Shown here in pieces: positions 1 through 7,885 of a DNA stretch of 64,000 bases. The stretch covers positions 2,995,066-3,059,065 of the forward strand of contig NZ_NJGY01000001.1 of NCBI RefSeq assembly GCF_002250505.1, in the 5' to 3' direction. A program made the translations under genes and the position numbers. The notes under the pieces were generated by a model. It was not told the origin of the DNA and did not search any database. It saw only the letters and a program-made list of their open reading frames with translations. This DNA comes from Janthinobacterium sp. PC23-8 (GTDB taxonomy: Bacteria; Pseudomonadota; Gammaproteobacteria; Burkholderiales; Burkholderiaceae_D). The stretch's first letter is position 1. The number at the start of each line of letters is the position of its first letter.

Positions 1-320
1 AAACCCTGCCGAACCAGAATGGCGCGCCGGTACGCATGGTGCTGCCGTGGAAATATGGCTTCAAATCAGCCAAGTCGATCGTCAAGATCCGCTTCGTCAA
101 GGACCAGCCGCGCACCTCATGGAACCTGTCGGCGCCGTCCGAATACGGTTTTTATTCGAACGTGAACCCGAACGTCGACCATCCGCGCTGGTCGCAGGCC
201 AGCGAGCGCCGCATTGGCGAAGACGGTTTCCTGGCGCGCAAGCGCAAGACCCTGATGTACAACGGCTATAACGACGTGGCCTCGCTGTACACCGGCATGG
301 ATTTGAAGAAATTCTTTTAA
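1..320 (+). CDS. msrP: Protein-methionine-sulfoxide reductase catalytic subunit MsrP, C-terminal fragment
   Basis: The frame is open from the first bases and gives the last ~105 residues of the periplasmic molybdopterin enzyme MsrP (YedY), which reduces methionine sulfoxide in oxidised envelope proteins. Recognisable are the family end segments [18 protein letters not shown] and YGFYSNVNP, and the terminal [10 protein letters not shown]. The N-terminus with the Tat signal and molybdenum-binding cysteine lies upstream of the window. It is followed 12 bases later by msrQ, its membrane electron donor, as in other proteobacteria. The gene is truncated only by the window edge; nothing suggests it is broken. 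Electron flow quinone pool to MsrQ heme to MsrP is family knowledge. Confidence 0.93.
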   Translation, partial: TLPNQNGAPVRMVLPWKYGFKSAKSIVKIRFVKDQPRTSWNLSAPSEYGFYSNVNPNVDHPRWSQASERRIGEDGFLARKRKTLMYNGYNDVASLYTGMDLKKFF

Positions 321-332
321 CCAGGGCAAGAC

Positions 333-962
333 ATGGCTTTTCAACCCACGCCCCGGCAGCTGTCGCTGAGCAAGGCCGTCATCTTCGTGCTGGCGCTGCT
401 GCCGTTCGCGCGCATGGTATGGCTCACGTATACCGGCCAGTTGGTCGAGCCGCTCGAATTCATTACGCGCGGCACCGGTGACTGGACCCTGTATTTCCTG
501 TGCATCGGCTTGGGCGTCACGCCGTTGCGGCGCCTCATGCAGTGGAACTGGCTGATCAAGCTGCGCCGCATGCTGGGCCTGTTCGCGTTTTTTTACGCAA
601 CCTTGCACTTCACCACGTTTCTGTGGTTCGACCATTTCTTCGATCTGGCGGAAATGTGGAAGGATGTGCTGAAACGCCCGTTCATCACGGTCGGCTTTAT
701 CGCCTTCGTGCTGTTGATCCCGCTGGCCGTGACCAGCACCAACGGCATGGTCAGGCGCCTGGGCGGCAAGCGCTGGCAGTGGTTGCACCGCCTGATCTAT
801 GTCATCGCGCCGCTGGGGATTTTGCATTACTGGTGGATGAAGGCGGGCAAGAACAACTTTGCCCAGCCCATCCTGTTTGGCGCCATCGTTGCGCTGCTGC
901 TCCTGACCCGCCTCTACTACGCCTGGGACAAGCGCCGCCAGAACGCAAGGATTGCCAGCTGA
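333..962 (+). CDS. msrQ: Protein-methionine-sulfoxide reductase heme-binding subunit MsrQ
   Basis: A 209-residue inner-membrane protein of the ferric-reductase-like transmembrane family. Hydrophobic segments alternate with short loops (from about residue 14 to 200), and histidines expected to ligand b-type heme are visible in ATLHFTTFLW and in WLHRLIYVIAPLGILHYWW. In the family it passes electrons from the quinone pool (or flavin) to MsrP in the periplasm. The gene lies 12 bases after msrP on the same strand, so the two are one operon. Length is normal for the family (about 200). The start is the ATG just downstream of the msrP stop; no strong Shine-Dalgarno is visible, consistent with translational coupling. 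Confidence 0.94.
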   Translation: MAFQPTPRQLSLSKAVIFVLALLPFARMVWLTYTGQLVEPLEFITRGTGDWTLYFLCIGLGVTPLRRLMQWNWLIKLRRMLGLFAFFYATLHFTTFLWFDHFFDLAEMWKDVLKRPFITVGFIAFVLLIPLAVTSTNGMVRRLGGKRWQWLHRLIYVIAPLGILHYWWMKAGKNNFAQPILFGAIVALLLLTRLYYAWDKRRQNARIAS

Positions 963-1142
963 TCAGCTCGCCGGCACGATGGCCGGTGGCGGCGGCACCG
1001 GGGCCGGTTCGAGCGGCCCCTTGGGGGCCGGCTTGGCCGCTGGCGGCTTGGGCAGGTACAGGGCGCCGGGCTGGCCGCAGCCGGCCAGGACGCTGGAAAC
1101 CACAATGGCGATGCCGATATAAAACGCTGGAGATGACTTCAC
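963..1142 (-). CDS. lptM: LPS translocon maturation chaperone LptM-like small lipoprotein
   Basis: A 59-residue lipoprotein reading from a GTG at 1142 on the minus strand. It has a hydrophobic signal (AFYIGIAIVVSSVLAGC) with lipobox LAGC, cysteine at residue 22, followed by the diagnostic CGQPGALYLP segment of the YifL/LptM family and a proline-rich tail. In enterobacteria LptM helps assemble the LptDE LPS translocon. The start is inferred: the reading frame is open further upstream, but the family begins just before the signal helix. It ends one base after msrQ and is divergent from cyaY with only 40 bases between them. The usual neighbour lysA is not downstream. Function is by family; assignment is secure at the motif level. 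Confidence 0.8.
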   Translation of the reverse strand: MKSSPAFYIGIAIVVSSVLAGCGQPGALYLPKPPAAKPAPKGPLEPAPVPPPPAIVPAS

Positions 1143-1182
1143 GATTAGAATCACGGTTTGATTAAGATCTTTGGAGTGTAGC

Positions 1183-1512
1183 ATGAGCGAATCGGAATTC
1201 CTGGCCCTGGCCGAAGCCACCCTGACCCAGATCGAGGCAGCGCTGGACCGGCTCAACGATGAAGACGTGCTCGACGTCGAATGCAGCCGCAGCGGCAATG
1301 TGCTGGAAATCGAGTTCATCGACAACGGCACGAAAATCATCGTCAACAGCCAGGCGCCGATGCGCGAGATGTGGGTGGCGGCCCGTTCGGGCGGCTTTCA
1401 CTACAAGCGGGCCGGCGACGAGTGGGTCAATACGCGCGACGGCTCGGAGTTGTTTGCGGCGCTTTCAAGCATGGCCAGCGAGCAGGCCGGCGCGGCGGTG
1501 GTGTTGAAATAA
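1183..1512 (+). CDS. cyaY: Iron donor protein CyaY (bacterial frataxin)
   Basis: A 109-residue frataxin homologue. The acidic first helix (SESEFLALAEATLTQIEAAL), the DVLDVECSR stretch and the beta sheet ending in GGFHYK and EWVNTRDG are characteristic. Frataxin binds iron and modulates IscS-dependent iron-sulfur cluster assembly. The ATG at 1183 is preferred because GGAG lies 6 bases before it; an in-frame TTG at 1171 would overlap the ribosome site. The gene is divergent from lptM, the ordinary arrangement in proteobacteria, and ends at a hairpin shared with the convergent mrcA. Confidence 0.94.
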   Translation: MSESEFLALAEATLTQIEAALDRLNDEDVLDVECSRSGNVLEIEFIDNGTKIIVNSQAPMREMWVAARSGGFHYKRAGDEWVNTRDGSELFAALSSMASEQAGAAVVLK

Positions 1513-1531
1513 TCGTCGCCATCGGTACATG

Positions 1532-1566
1532 AAAAAAGGGCAGACTGCAAAGTCTGCCCTTTTGTT
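1532..1566. terminator. Bidirectional rho-independent terminator between cyaY and mrcA
   Basis: A perfect 9-base-pair stem (gggcagact / agtctgccc) with a GCAA loop, flanked by six A on the left and a T-rich tract on the right. The A/T symmetry lets it end transcripts from both converging genes. Confidence 0.9.
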
Positions 1567-3912
1567 TCAGAACAACTCGTTCTTGACCGCTTCCTTGGCT
1601 TTTTCTTCCTCCGGCGTGCCGCGCGCCGCGCCTTCCAGGCTACCCACGCCCGTGCCCGGCGGATTTTCAGCGTAGTAGTACTCGTCGCCCACGCGGATCA
1701 GGCCATCGGGCACCGCGCGTTCCTCGACCGGGATGCTTTTCAGGGCTTTCGCCATGTAATTGATCCAGATCGGCAAGGCCAGGCCGCCGCCCGTTTCGCG
1801 GTTGCCCAGGTTGCGCGGCTGGTCGTAGCCGATCCAGGCGATGCCCACCAGTTTGGCCTGGTAGCCGGCGAACCAGGCATCGATCGAATCGTTGGTGGTG
1901 CCCGTCTTGCCGGCCAGGTCAGGGCGCTTCAGGGACATCGCCTTGGTGGCTGTGCCGAAGCGCACCACGTCGTTGAGCATGCTGTTCATCATGAAGGCGT
2001 TGCGCTCGTCGATCACGCGGTTCGCTTCCACGCCGGCCTGGTCGGGGTTCGCTTCCGACAGGACCTTGCCGTCGCTGTCGGTGACCTTGGCGATCAGGTA
2101 GGGATTGATCTTGTAGCCGCCATTGGCGAACACGGCGTAGGCGCCGGCCATCTGCAGCGGCGTGACATTGCCCGCACCCAGCGCCAGCGTCAGGTAGGGT
2201 GGATTCTTGTCGGCGTCAAAGCCGAAGCGGGTCGCATATTCCTGGCCGTACTTGGCGCCGATCTTGTGCAGGATGCGGATCGAAATCATGTTTTTCGATT
2301 TCATCAAGCCCTTGCGCATGGTCATCGGACCGTCGTACTTGCTGTCGTAGTTCTTCGGCTCCCATGCCTGGCCGCCCGTCTGGCCCGCGTCGAACGAGAT
2401 CGGCGCGTCGTTGATGATGGTCGATGGCGACAGGCCGCGTTCGAGCGAGGCGGAATAGATAAAGGGCTTGAAGGCCGAGCCCGGCTGGCGCCATGCCTGC
2501 GTGACGTGGTTGAACTTGTTGCGGTTGTAATCGAAGCCGCCCACCATGGCGCGAATCGCCCCGTCGGTGGTGCTGGCCGAGACAAACGCCGACTGCACTT
2601 CCGGCATTTGCGTGATCACCCAGCTGTCGCCCTCGCGCATGACGCGGATCACGGCGCCGCGCCGGATGCGGCGGTTCGGCGCCGCTTTTTCCGACAGCCA
2701 GGCCGCGCCAAAGGTCAGGCCCGGGCCGGTAATGCTGATTTCCTCGCCGGCCGAGGTGACCGCCTGCAAGGACTTGGGAGAGGCCTGCAGCACCATGGCG
2801 GCGATGATGTCGTCGCTGTCCGGATGGTCGGCCAGTTCCGTTTCGATCGCGTCGTCCGCTTCGGCCTTGGTGGTCGGAATGTCGATATACGCTTCCGGGC
2901 CACGGTAGCCGTGGCGTTTCTCGTAATCCATCACGCCCTTGCGCAGGGCGATATAGGCAGCGTCCTGGTCGGCCTTGGTAATGGTGGTGTAGACGTTCAG
3001 GCCGCGCGTGTAGGTGTCTTCCTTGAATTGCTCGTAGACCAGCTGGCGCGCCATTTCCGACACATATTCCGCGTGCACGCCAAAGGCGCTGCTGTCGGTC
3101 TTGACCTTCAGTTCCTCATGCTTGGCTTCCTCGAACTGGGCTGGCGTGATGTAGCCGAGCTGGGCCATGCGCTGCAAAATATATTGCTGGCGCAGGCGGG
3201 CGCGTTTCGGGTTGACCACTGGATTGTAGGCCGACGGCGCTTTCGGCAGGCCGGCCAGCATGGCCGCCTCGGCGACGGTCAGGTCGCGGATATTCTTGCC
3301 GAAATAGATCTGCGCGGCCGAGGCAAAGCCATAGGCGCGCTGGCCCAGGTAGATCTGGTTCATATAGACTTCCAGGATCTGGTCCTTGCTGAGGTTTTTC
3401 TCGATCTTCCAGGCCAGCAGCACTTCATAGGCCTTGCGCTTCAAGGTCTGTTCGCTCGACAGGAAGAAATTGCGCGCCACCTGCTGCGTGATGGTCGAGG
3501 CGCCTTGCTTGGCGCCGCCCGTCAGGTTGTGCAGCGCCGCGCGCGTGATGCCCAGGTAATCGACGCCGCCGTGTTCATAGAAACGGTCATCCTCGATGGC
3601 CAGCACGGCTTTCTTCATGACATCGGGAATATCCTTGATGTGCACCATATTGCGCCGTTCTTCGCCAAACTCGCCGATCAGCACGCCGTCGCTGGTAAAG
3701 ATACGCAGCGGCATTTTCGGCCGGTAATCGGTCAGGGTGTCGAGCGCCGGCAGGTTCGGATACGCCATCGCCAGGCCAAACACCACCAGCAAGACGCCGA
3801 CCACGGCCGCGCCCACCAGCGATACCAGCGTCATCAGCAAAAAGCGTTTGGGTTTGCCGCCCTTGTTGGGCGGCTTCGAGCCAGCGTTGCCAGCGGAGGT
3901 GGAAGATGTCAT
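1567..3912 (-). CDS. mrcA: Penicillin-binding protein 1A (bifunctional transglycosylase/transpeptidase)
   Basis: A 781-residue class A PBP. An N-terminal cytoplasmic tail leads into one transmembrane helix (about residues 25-50). The GT51 glycosyltransferase domain follows, with catalytic Glu107 in AIEDDRFYEHGG and the QVARNFFLS and EVYMNQIYLG motifs. The transpeptidase domain has the SXXK nucleophile Ser479 (SAFK), an SKN motif, and KTG at 669-671. It polymerises and cross-links peptidoglycan at the inner-membrane surface. The gene lies divergent to the pil operon and its position upstream of pilM is conserved in beta- and gammaproteobacteria. Length is slightly under the 800-850 usual for the family. 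Start is the ATG preceding the tail; no earlier start fits better. Confidence 0.95.
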   Translation of the reverse strand: MTSSTSAGNAGSKPPNKGGKPKRFLLMTLVSLVGAAVVGVLLVVFGLAMAYPNLPALDTLTDYRPKMPLRIFTSDGVLIGEFGEERRNMVHIKDIPDVMKKAVLAIEDDRFYEHGGVDYLGITRAALHNLTGGAKQGASTITQQVARNFFLSSEQTLKRKAYEVLLAWKIEKNLSKDQILEVYMNQIYLGQRAYGFASAAQIYFGKNIRDLTVAEAAMLAGLPKAPSAYNPVVNPKRARLRQQYILQRMAQLGYITPAQFEEAKHEELKVKTDSSAFGVHAEYVSEMARQLVYEQFKEDTYTRGLNVYTTITKADQDAAYIALRKGVMDYEKRHGYRGPEAYIDIPTTKAEADDAIETELADHPDSDDIIAAMVLQASPKSLQAVTSAGEEISITGPGLTFGAAWLSEKAAPNRRIRRGAVIRVMREGDSWVITQMPEVQSAFVSASTTDGAIRAMVGGFDYNRNKFNHVTQAWRQPGSAFKPFIYSASLERGLSPSTIINDAPISFDAGQTGGQAWEPKNYDSKYDGPMTMRKGLMKSKNMISIRILHKIGAKYGQEYATRFGFDADKNPPYLTLALGAGNVTPLQMAGAYAVFANGGYKINPYLIAKVTDSDGKVLSEANPDQAGVEANRVIDERNAFMMNSMLNDVVRFGTATKAMSLKRPDLAGKTGTTNDSIDAWFAGYQAKLVGIAWIGYDQPRNLGNRETGGGLALPIWINYMAKALKSIPVEERAVPDGLIRVGDEYYYAENPPGTGVGSLEGAARGTPEEEKAKEAVKNELF

Positions 3913-3946
3913 GCGCGTTATGTCTTTCAGTTAATTATGCGGGCCA

Positions 3947-3952
3947 ATTATA
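3947..3952 (-). promoter_or_regulatory. Candidate -10 element for mrcA
   Basis: TATAAT reads on the minus strand 35 bases upstream of the mrcA start, in the AT-rich part of the 270-base divergent mrcA/pilM region. No good -35 hexamer is seen at 16-18 bases, so this is a tentative call. Confidence 0.35.
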
Positions 3953-4182
3953 AGCGAGCTTGCCGGGTGCACGGCGCGCCAGGCGGGCTGCGGAATGCTT
4001 GTCGCTACTCTATATAAGCGTGTCTGTGCTGGCTGGCAACAAGGATTTGGTAACAATTGGCCTGCGCCAGATCAGCTCCCCGGCAAATAGGTGCACTGTG
4101 GCGCAGAAGCAGGCGGAAAAGCGGTTGTCAGGCGGGCCGGGCAGGGAATAGCATTTTGGAGGGCGCAAGAAGGGGAGTGGCC

Positions 4183-4809
4183 ATGTTTTCCTTGAATAAA
4201 CCGGGCTTGCTGGGTGTCGATATGGGCGACGACGCCATCCGCGTGCTTGAACTGGCGCGCCGCCGTGGCGCTTTGCAGTGCCGGCATCGTGGCATGGCGG
4301 CCGTGCCGCCCGGTGTGATGTTTGATGGCAATGTCGATGATGTCGAGGCGCTGGCCAGGCTGCTGCGCCAGGCTTGCCAGGCCAGCGGCAGCCGCTGTTT
4401 CCGGGTGGCGCTGGCCATGCCCGCCAGCAGCCTGATCACGCAGGTCGTGCGCCTGCCGGCCGGCTTGCCCGAGGAGCAACTGGAAATCCTGGTGGAACTG
4501 GAAGCGGCGCAATACATGCCGTTTACCGTCGAGGACGCCAACCTTGATTTCCGCATCATGGGGCCGGCGTCGCCCAGCGGCCTGGAAAAGGACGGCGGCG
4601 AGCTCGATGTGCTGCTGGTGGCGGCGCGGCGCTCCAGCGTGCAGCGCCGGCTCGACGTGGCGGCGCAGGCGGGCTTGCAGGCGGTGGTGATGGACAGCGA
4701 AGCGCTGGCCTTGCGTGCCGGCATGGCGCACGGCGGCTGGCAGGCCTTGTCCGACGGCGCGGCCTTCCAGCTGGCCTGGGGCCTGGCCCTGCACGGGTTT
4801 TCCCGATGA
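4183..4809 (+). CDS. pilM: Type IV pilus assembly protein PilM, internally shortened
   Basis: A 208-residue PilM. The N-terminal half is clear: GLLGVDMGDDAIRVLEL (first nucleotide-binding strand), QVVRLPAGLPEEQLE, LEAAQYMPF, and DVLLVAARRSSVQRR. Instead of continuing through the second actin-like half, the sequence passes directly from VMDSEALALRAGM to AFQLAWGLALHGFSR, the motif that normally ends PilM. About 140 residues are therefore missing in frame compared with the usual ~350, including the second phosphate loop and the DIG and AGG motifs. PilM normally sits on the cytoplasmic side and binds the INLLP motif of PilN. ATG at 4183 is chosen for the AGGGGAG site 5 bases upstream. Its stop overlaps the pilN start (ATGA). 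Confidence 0.85.
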   Translation: MFSLNKPGLLGVDMGDDAIRVLELARRRGALQCRHRGMAAVPPGVMFDGNVDDVEALARLLRQACQASGSRCFRVALAMPASSLITQVVRLPAGLPEEQLEILVELEAAQYMPFTVEDANLDFRIMGPASPSGLEKDGGELDVLLVAARRSSVQRRLDVAAQAGLQAVVMDSEALALRAGMAHGGWQALSDGAAFQLAWGLALHGFSR

Positions 4810-5393
4810 ACGCGGGTGCGAGCGCGGACGCCAATGCGCCGGCGTTCATCAACCTGCTGCCGCACCGTCCGGCGGCGCGCCGCCAGCGCGAGCATGGCGT
4901 GCTGCGCCAGCTGGCCGGCGGCGTGCTGCTGGGCGCGGCGCTGGCCTTGGCGGCCGGCATGGCCCTTCTGATCGCCATCGACGGCCAGGCGCGGCAGCAG
5001 GCCACCTGGCAGGCGGCCTTGCACGAGCGCGAGGGCGCGCTGGCGGCCGCCCGGCTGGCGCAGCGCGAAACGGCCGCACTGGCCGCGCGCCAGCACGCCG
5101 TCCACCTGTTGCAATCGCGGCGCAACGACGCCGTGATGGTGCTCGACGCGCTGGCCCGCGCCGTGCCGGCCGGCGTCAGCCTGCACAGCTTGCGCCAGGA
5201 AGGGGGGCGCCTGGTGCTGGCGGGCAGGGCGCCGTCGCAGCAGGCCGTCTCGGCGTTGTTGCTGGCACTGGCGCAAGCCTTGCCCGGTTCCACGCCGCAA
5301 CTGCAGGAAGTACGCTCGCCCGCGCCGGCATCGGACGGCGTGGAATTGAGCGTGCACTGGACCTTGCCTGTTGATGTGTTGCCGGGAGACTAG
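4806..5393 (+). CDS. pilN: Type IV pilus assembly protein PilN
   Basis: A 195-residue bitopic inner-membrane protein. The cytoplasmic tail carries FINLLPHRP (residues ~14-22), the PilM-binding signature, followed by a transmembrane helix (about 35-58), a coiled-coil rich in Ala/Gln/Arg and a small periplasmic fold. PilN pairs with PilO and links PilM to the PilP/PilQ complex. It overlaps pilM by four bases and is followed by the PilO-PilP gene after two bases. Length is normal. Retention of the INLLP motif indicates that binding to PilM is still expected despite PilM being shortened. Confidence 0.9.
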   Translation: MNAGASADANAPAFINLLPHRPAARRQREHGVLRQLAGGVLLGAALALAAGMALLIAIDGQARQQATWQAALHEREGALAAARLAQRETAALAARQHAVHLLQSRRNDAVMVLDALARAVPAGVSLHSLRQEGGRLVLAGRAPSQQAVSALLLALAQALPGSTPQLQEVRSPAPASDGVELSVHWTLPVDVLPGD

Positions 5394-5395
5394 CC

Positions 5396-6409
5396 ATGCC
5401 TAGCCTGAAACAGATGGCCTTGTGGCCCAGTTCTGTCCGCCTTGGGTGCGCCGCGCTGCTGGCGGGCTTGAGCCTGGCGCTGGCGTGGCTGACGCAACTG
5501 GACGCCCTGGTGGCGCGCTGGCAGGCGGCGCAGGCGCACACCGCGACGCTGCGCGCCGCGCACGGCCAGGCGCAGGCAAAAGCCGGGCAATTGCCGCAGC
5601 TGCGCGCGCGCCAAAGCGAGGTGGCGGCCACCTTGGCCACGCTGGAACAGCAATTGCCGCTCCAGCAAGAGATGCCCTCCCTGCTGTCCGATATCAACCA
5701 GGCGGGACTAGCGCGCGGCCTGCAGTTCGAGTTGTTCAAGCCGGCCCCGCCCGTGCCGCAAGCGCATTATGTGGCCATGCCGATCGCCATCAGGGTGCGT
5801 GGCGGCTACCACGCCCTCGGCGCCTTCATGGCCGACCTGGCCTACCTGCCGCGCATCGTCACCGTGCATGGGCTCGCCGTCCAGGCGAACAAGGAGGGCG
5901 CTCTGACCCTGGACGCCGTACTGCACGCCTACCGCCTGCCCGATGCGCAGGAGCGGCAGGCGATGGATCAGCGCAAGCCTGCCAGGGCGGCCACGCCGCC
6001 GCGTCCTGCCAGGCCGTTTGTTCCATTTGTTCCACGCGACTACAGCGCCAGCGACTTGCCCGATCCGTTCGGCGCCGCCAGGGAGCTGCCGGCCACCGCC
6101 GGCGCGGCCGCGCCCGATCCGCGCCGCGTGCGCGAGCCGCTCGAAAGCGTGGCCTTGTCCGGCATGGCAATGGTCGGCAGCCTGCGCCAGCACGGCCGGC
6201 TCGACGCCTTGCTGCAGGCCAACGGTCGCCTGTACCGCATCGCCACCGGCCAGTACCTGGGCCCTGACTACGGTCTGGTGACGGCCATCAGCGAGCAGGC
6301 GATTCAATTGCGCGAAGTGGCGCGGGACGCCGGCGGCGCCTGGCGCGAGCGGCGCGCCAGCCTGGCCTTGCAGGTGGCGGGGGCTGCGGCCAGGGAGGCG
6401 GACAAATGA
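5396..6409 (+). CDS. PilO-PilP fusion, type IV pilus inner-membrane alignment protein
   Basis: A 337-residue protein combining two proteins that are usually encoded separately. Residues 1-190 are PilO: short tail, one transmembrane helix (about 14-35), coiled coil, then a ferredoxin-like domain with PSLLSDINQAGLARGL and the FKPAPP and IRVRGGYHALGAFM segments. After a proline-rich linker (about 200-215), residues ~217-337 are PilP: YSASDLPDPF, RRVREPLESVAL, MVGSLRQHG, YRIATGQYLGPDYG and WRERRASLAL. The PilP lipoprotein signal and lipobox are absent, their anchoring job presumably taken by the PilO helix. No stop codon or frameshift separates the halves. It couples the inner membrane to the secretin; topology of both halves (periplasmic) is compatible with fusion. 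Overlaps pilQ by four bases. Confidence 0.88.
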   Translation: MPSLKQMALWPSSVRLGCAALLAGLSLALAWLTQLDALVARWQAAQAHTATLRAAHGQAQAKAGQLPQLRARQSEVAATLATLEQQLPLQQEMPSLLSDINQAGLARGLQFELFKPAPPVPQAHYVAMPIAIRVRGGYHALGAFMADLAYLPRIVTVHGLAVQANKEGALTLDAVLHAYRLPDAQERQAMDQRKPARAATPPRPARPFVPFVPRDYSASDLPDPFGAARELPATAGAAAPDPRRVREPLESVALSGMAMVGSLRQHGRLDALLQANGRLYRIATGQYLGPDYGLVTAISEQAIQLREVARDAGGAWRERRASLALQVAGAAAREADK

Positions 6410-7839
6410 AGCCCCATTGCTGCTGGTTGATGCTGGCGCTGGCCTGGCCCACGGGCGGCGGCGCGCAGGATGTGCAGGATGCGCAGGTACCGGTGCCGCT
6501 GACGGCGCCGCGCCCGTATGCGGGCGAGCCGGTTTCCATCGATTTCCAGAACGTCTCCGTGCGCGCCGCGCTGCATATGCTGGCCGACGCGTCGGGGCAG
6601 AACATCATTGCCAGCGACAGCGTGGCCGGCAATATCACCTTGCGCCTGCGTGAGTTGCCGTGGGACCAGGCGCTCGACGTGGTGCTGCAGGCCAGGGGCC
6701 TGGACTTGCGGCGCAATGGCAATGTGCTGTGGATCGCGCCGCGCGAGGAAATCCTGGCGCGCGAAAAACTGGAGCTCGAAACGCGCGCGCAGATCGCCGA
6801 ACTCGAACCCTTGCAGTCCGCCGTGTTCCAGCTGAACTACCAGAAGGCCGAAGCGTTTCGCACCGTGTTTGGCCTGGACGCGGGAGAAGGGCGCAGCCGG
6901 CTGCTGTCGCGGCGCGGCAGCGTGCTGATCGAGCCGCGCACCAACCAGCTGTTCGTCAGCGACGTGCCGGCGCGCCTGGAGCAGATCCGCCTGTTGATTG
7001 CCAAAACCGACGTGGCGACGCGGCAGGTGCTGATCGAGGCGCGCATCGTCGAGGCCAACGACAGTTTCAGCCGCAACCTGGGCGCGCGCCTCGGCTTTGC
7101 CGACCTGCGCCTGGCCCAGGGCGGCCAGCCCGGCTTTGGCATCGGCGCTGGACGGCGCGCGCTGGTGGGCGGCACCTACGAGGGCGTGGGCGAGGCGACC
7201 GGCCAGGCGGTGCCTGGCGCCGGCGCCTATGTGCCGAACACGCAGTTCGTCAACCTGCCGGCGGCCAGCATCAACGGCTTGCCGCCGGCCAGCTTTGCCC
7301 TGAGCCTGTTTTCGGCGGCCGCCAACCGCTTCCTGAACCTGGAACTGTCTGCGCTGGAAGCGGACGGCAAGGGCAAGATCATTTCCAGCCCGCGCGTGGT
7401 AACTGCCGACAAGGTGCTGGCGCTGATCGAACAGGGCATCGAATTGCCCTACCAGGTGGCCACCAGCAGCGGCGCCACCTCGATCACTTTTCGCAAGGCC
7501 AATCTGCGCCTGGAAGTGACGCCGCAGATCACGCCGGACGGCAACGTGGTGCTGGAAGTGGACGTGAACAAGGACAGCGTGGGCCAGGAAACGCGCTCGG
7601 GCTTTGCCATCGACACCAAGCACGTCAGGACGCAGGTGATGGTGGAGGACGGTGGCACGGTGGTGCTGGGCGGCATTTATCAGCAGTCGGAACGGGGTAC
7701 GCAGACCAAGGTGCCGCTGCTGGGCGACATCCCGCTGCTCGGTGTTTTTTTTCGCAGCACGGGCCGCAGTCAAGAAAAAACCGAGCTGATGGTGTTTATT
7801 ACACCGAAAATAGTGGCAGAACGGGCCTCAACGCGTTAA
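6406..7839 (+). CDS. pilQ: Type IV pilus secretin PilQ, short form without AMIN domains
   Basis: A 477-residue secretin. A signal peptide (about 1-20) is followed directly by the STN/N0 domain (VSIDFQNVSVRAALHMLADA, about 42-115), the N1 domain (about 140-215) and the secretin gate/barrel ending in VPLLGDIPLLGVFFRS and ELMVFITPKIV. Typical PilQ is ~700 residues and begins with one or more peptidoglycan-binding AMIN domains, none of which is present. It forms the outer-membrane channel for pilus exit and docks on PilP. Start codon overlaps the PilO-PilP stop (ATGA). Codon use matches the neighbours, so recent transfer is not indicated. Confidence 0.9.
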   Translation: MKPHCCWLMLALAWPTGGGAQDVQDAQVPVPLTAPRPYAGEPVSIDFQNVSVRAALHMLADASGQNIIASDSVAGNITLRLRELPWDQALDVVLQARGLDLRRNGNVLWIAPREEILAREKLELETRAQIAELEPLQSAVFQLNYQKAEAFRTVFGLDAGEGRSRLLSRRGSVLIEPRTNQLFVSDVPARLEQIRLLIAKTDVATRQVLIEARIVEANDSFSRNLGARLGFADLRLAQGGQPGFGIGAGRRALVGGTYEGVGEATGQAVPGAGAYVPNTQFVNLPAASINGLPPASFALSLFSAAANRFLNLELSALEADGKGKIISSPRVVTADKVLALIEQGIELPYQVATSSGATSITFRKANLRLEVTPQITPDGNVVLEVDVNKDSVGQETRSGFAIDTKHVRTQVMVEDGGTVVLGGIYQQSERGTQTKVPLLGDIPLLGVFFRSTGRSQEKTELMVFITPKIVAERASTR

Positions 7840-7885
7840 TGTCACATCTTTACGTTTAAGTAACAATGCTGACGAAAGCGGACTG

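Noticed and set aside
2266-4017. 583-codon plus-strand frame across mrcA
   Set aside because: Antisense shadow of the PBP1A gene whose minus-strand product has all catalytic motifs.
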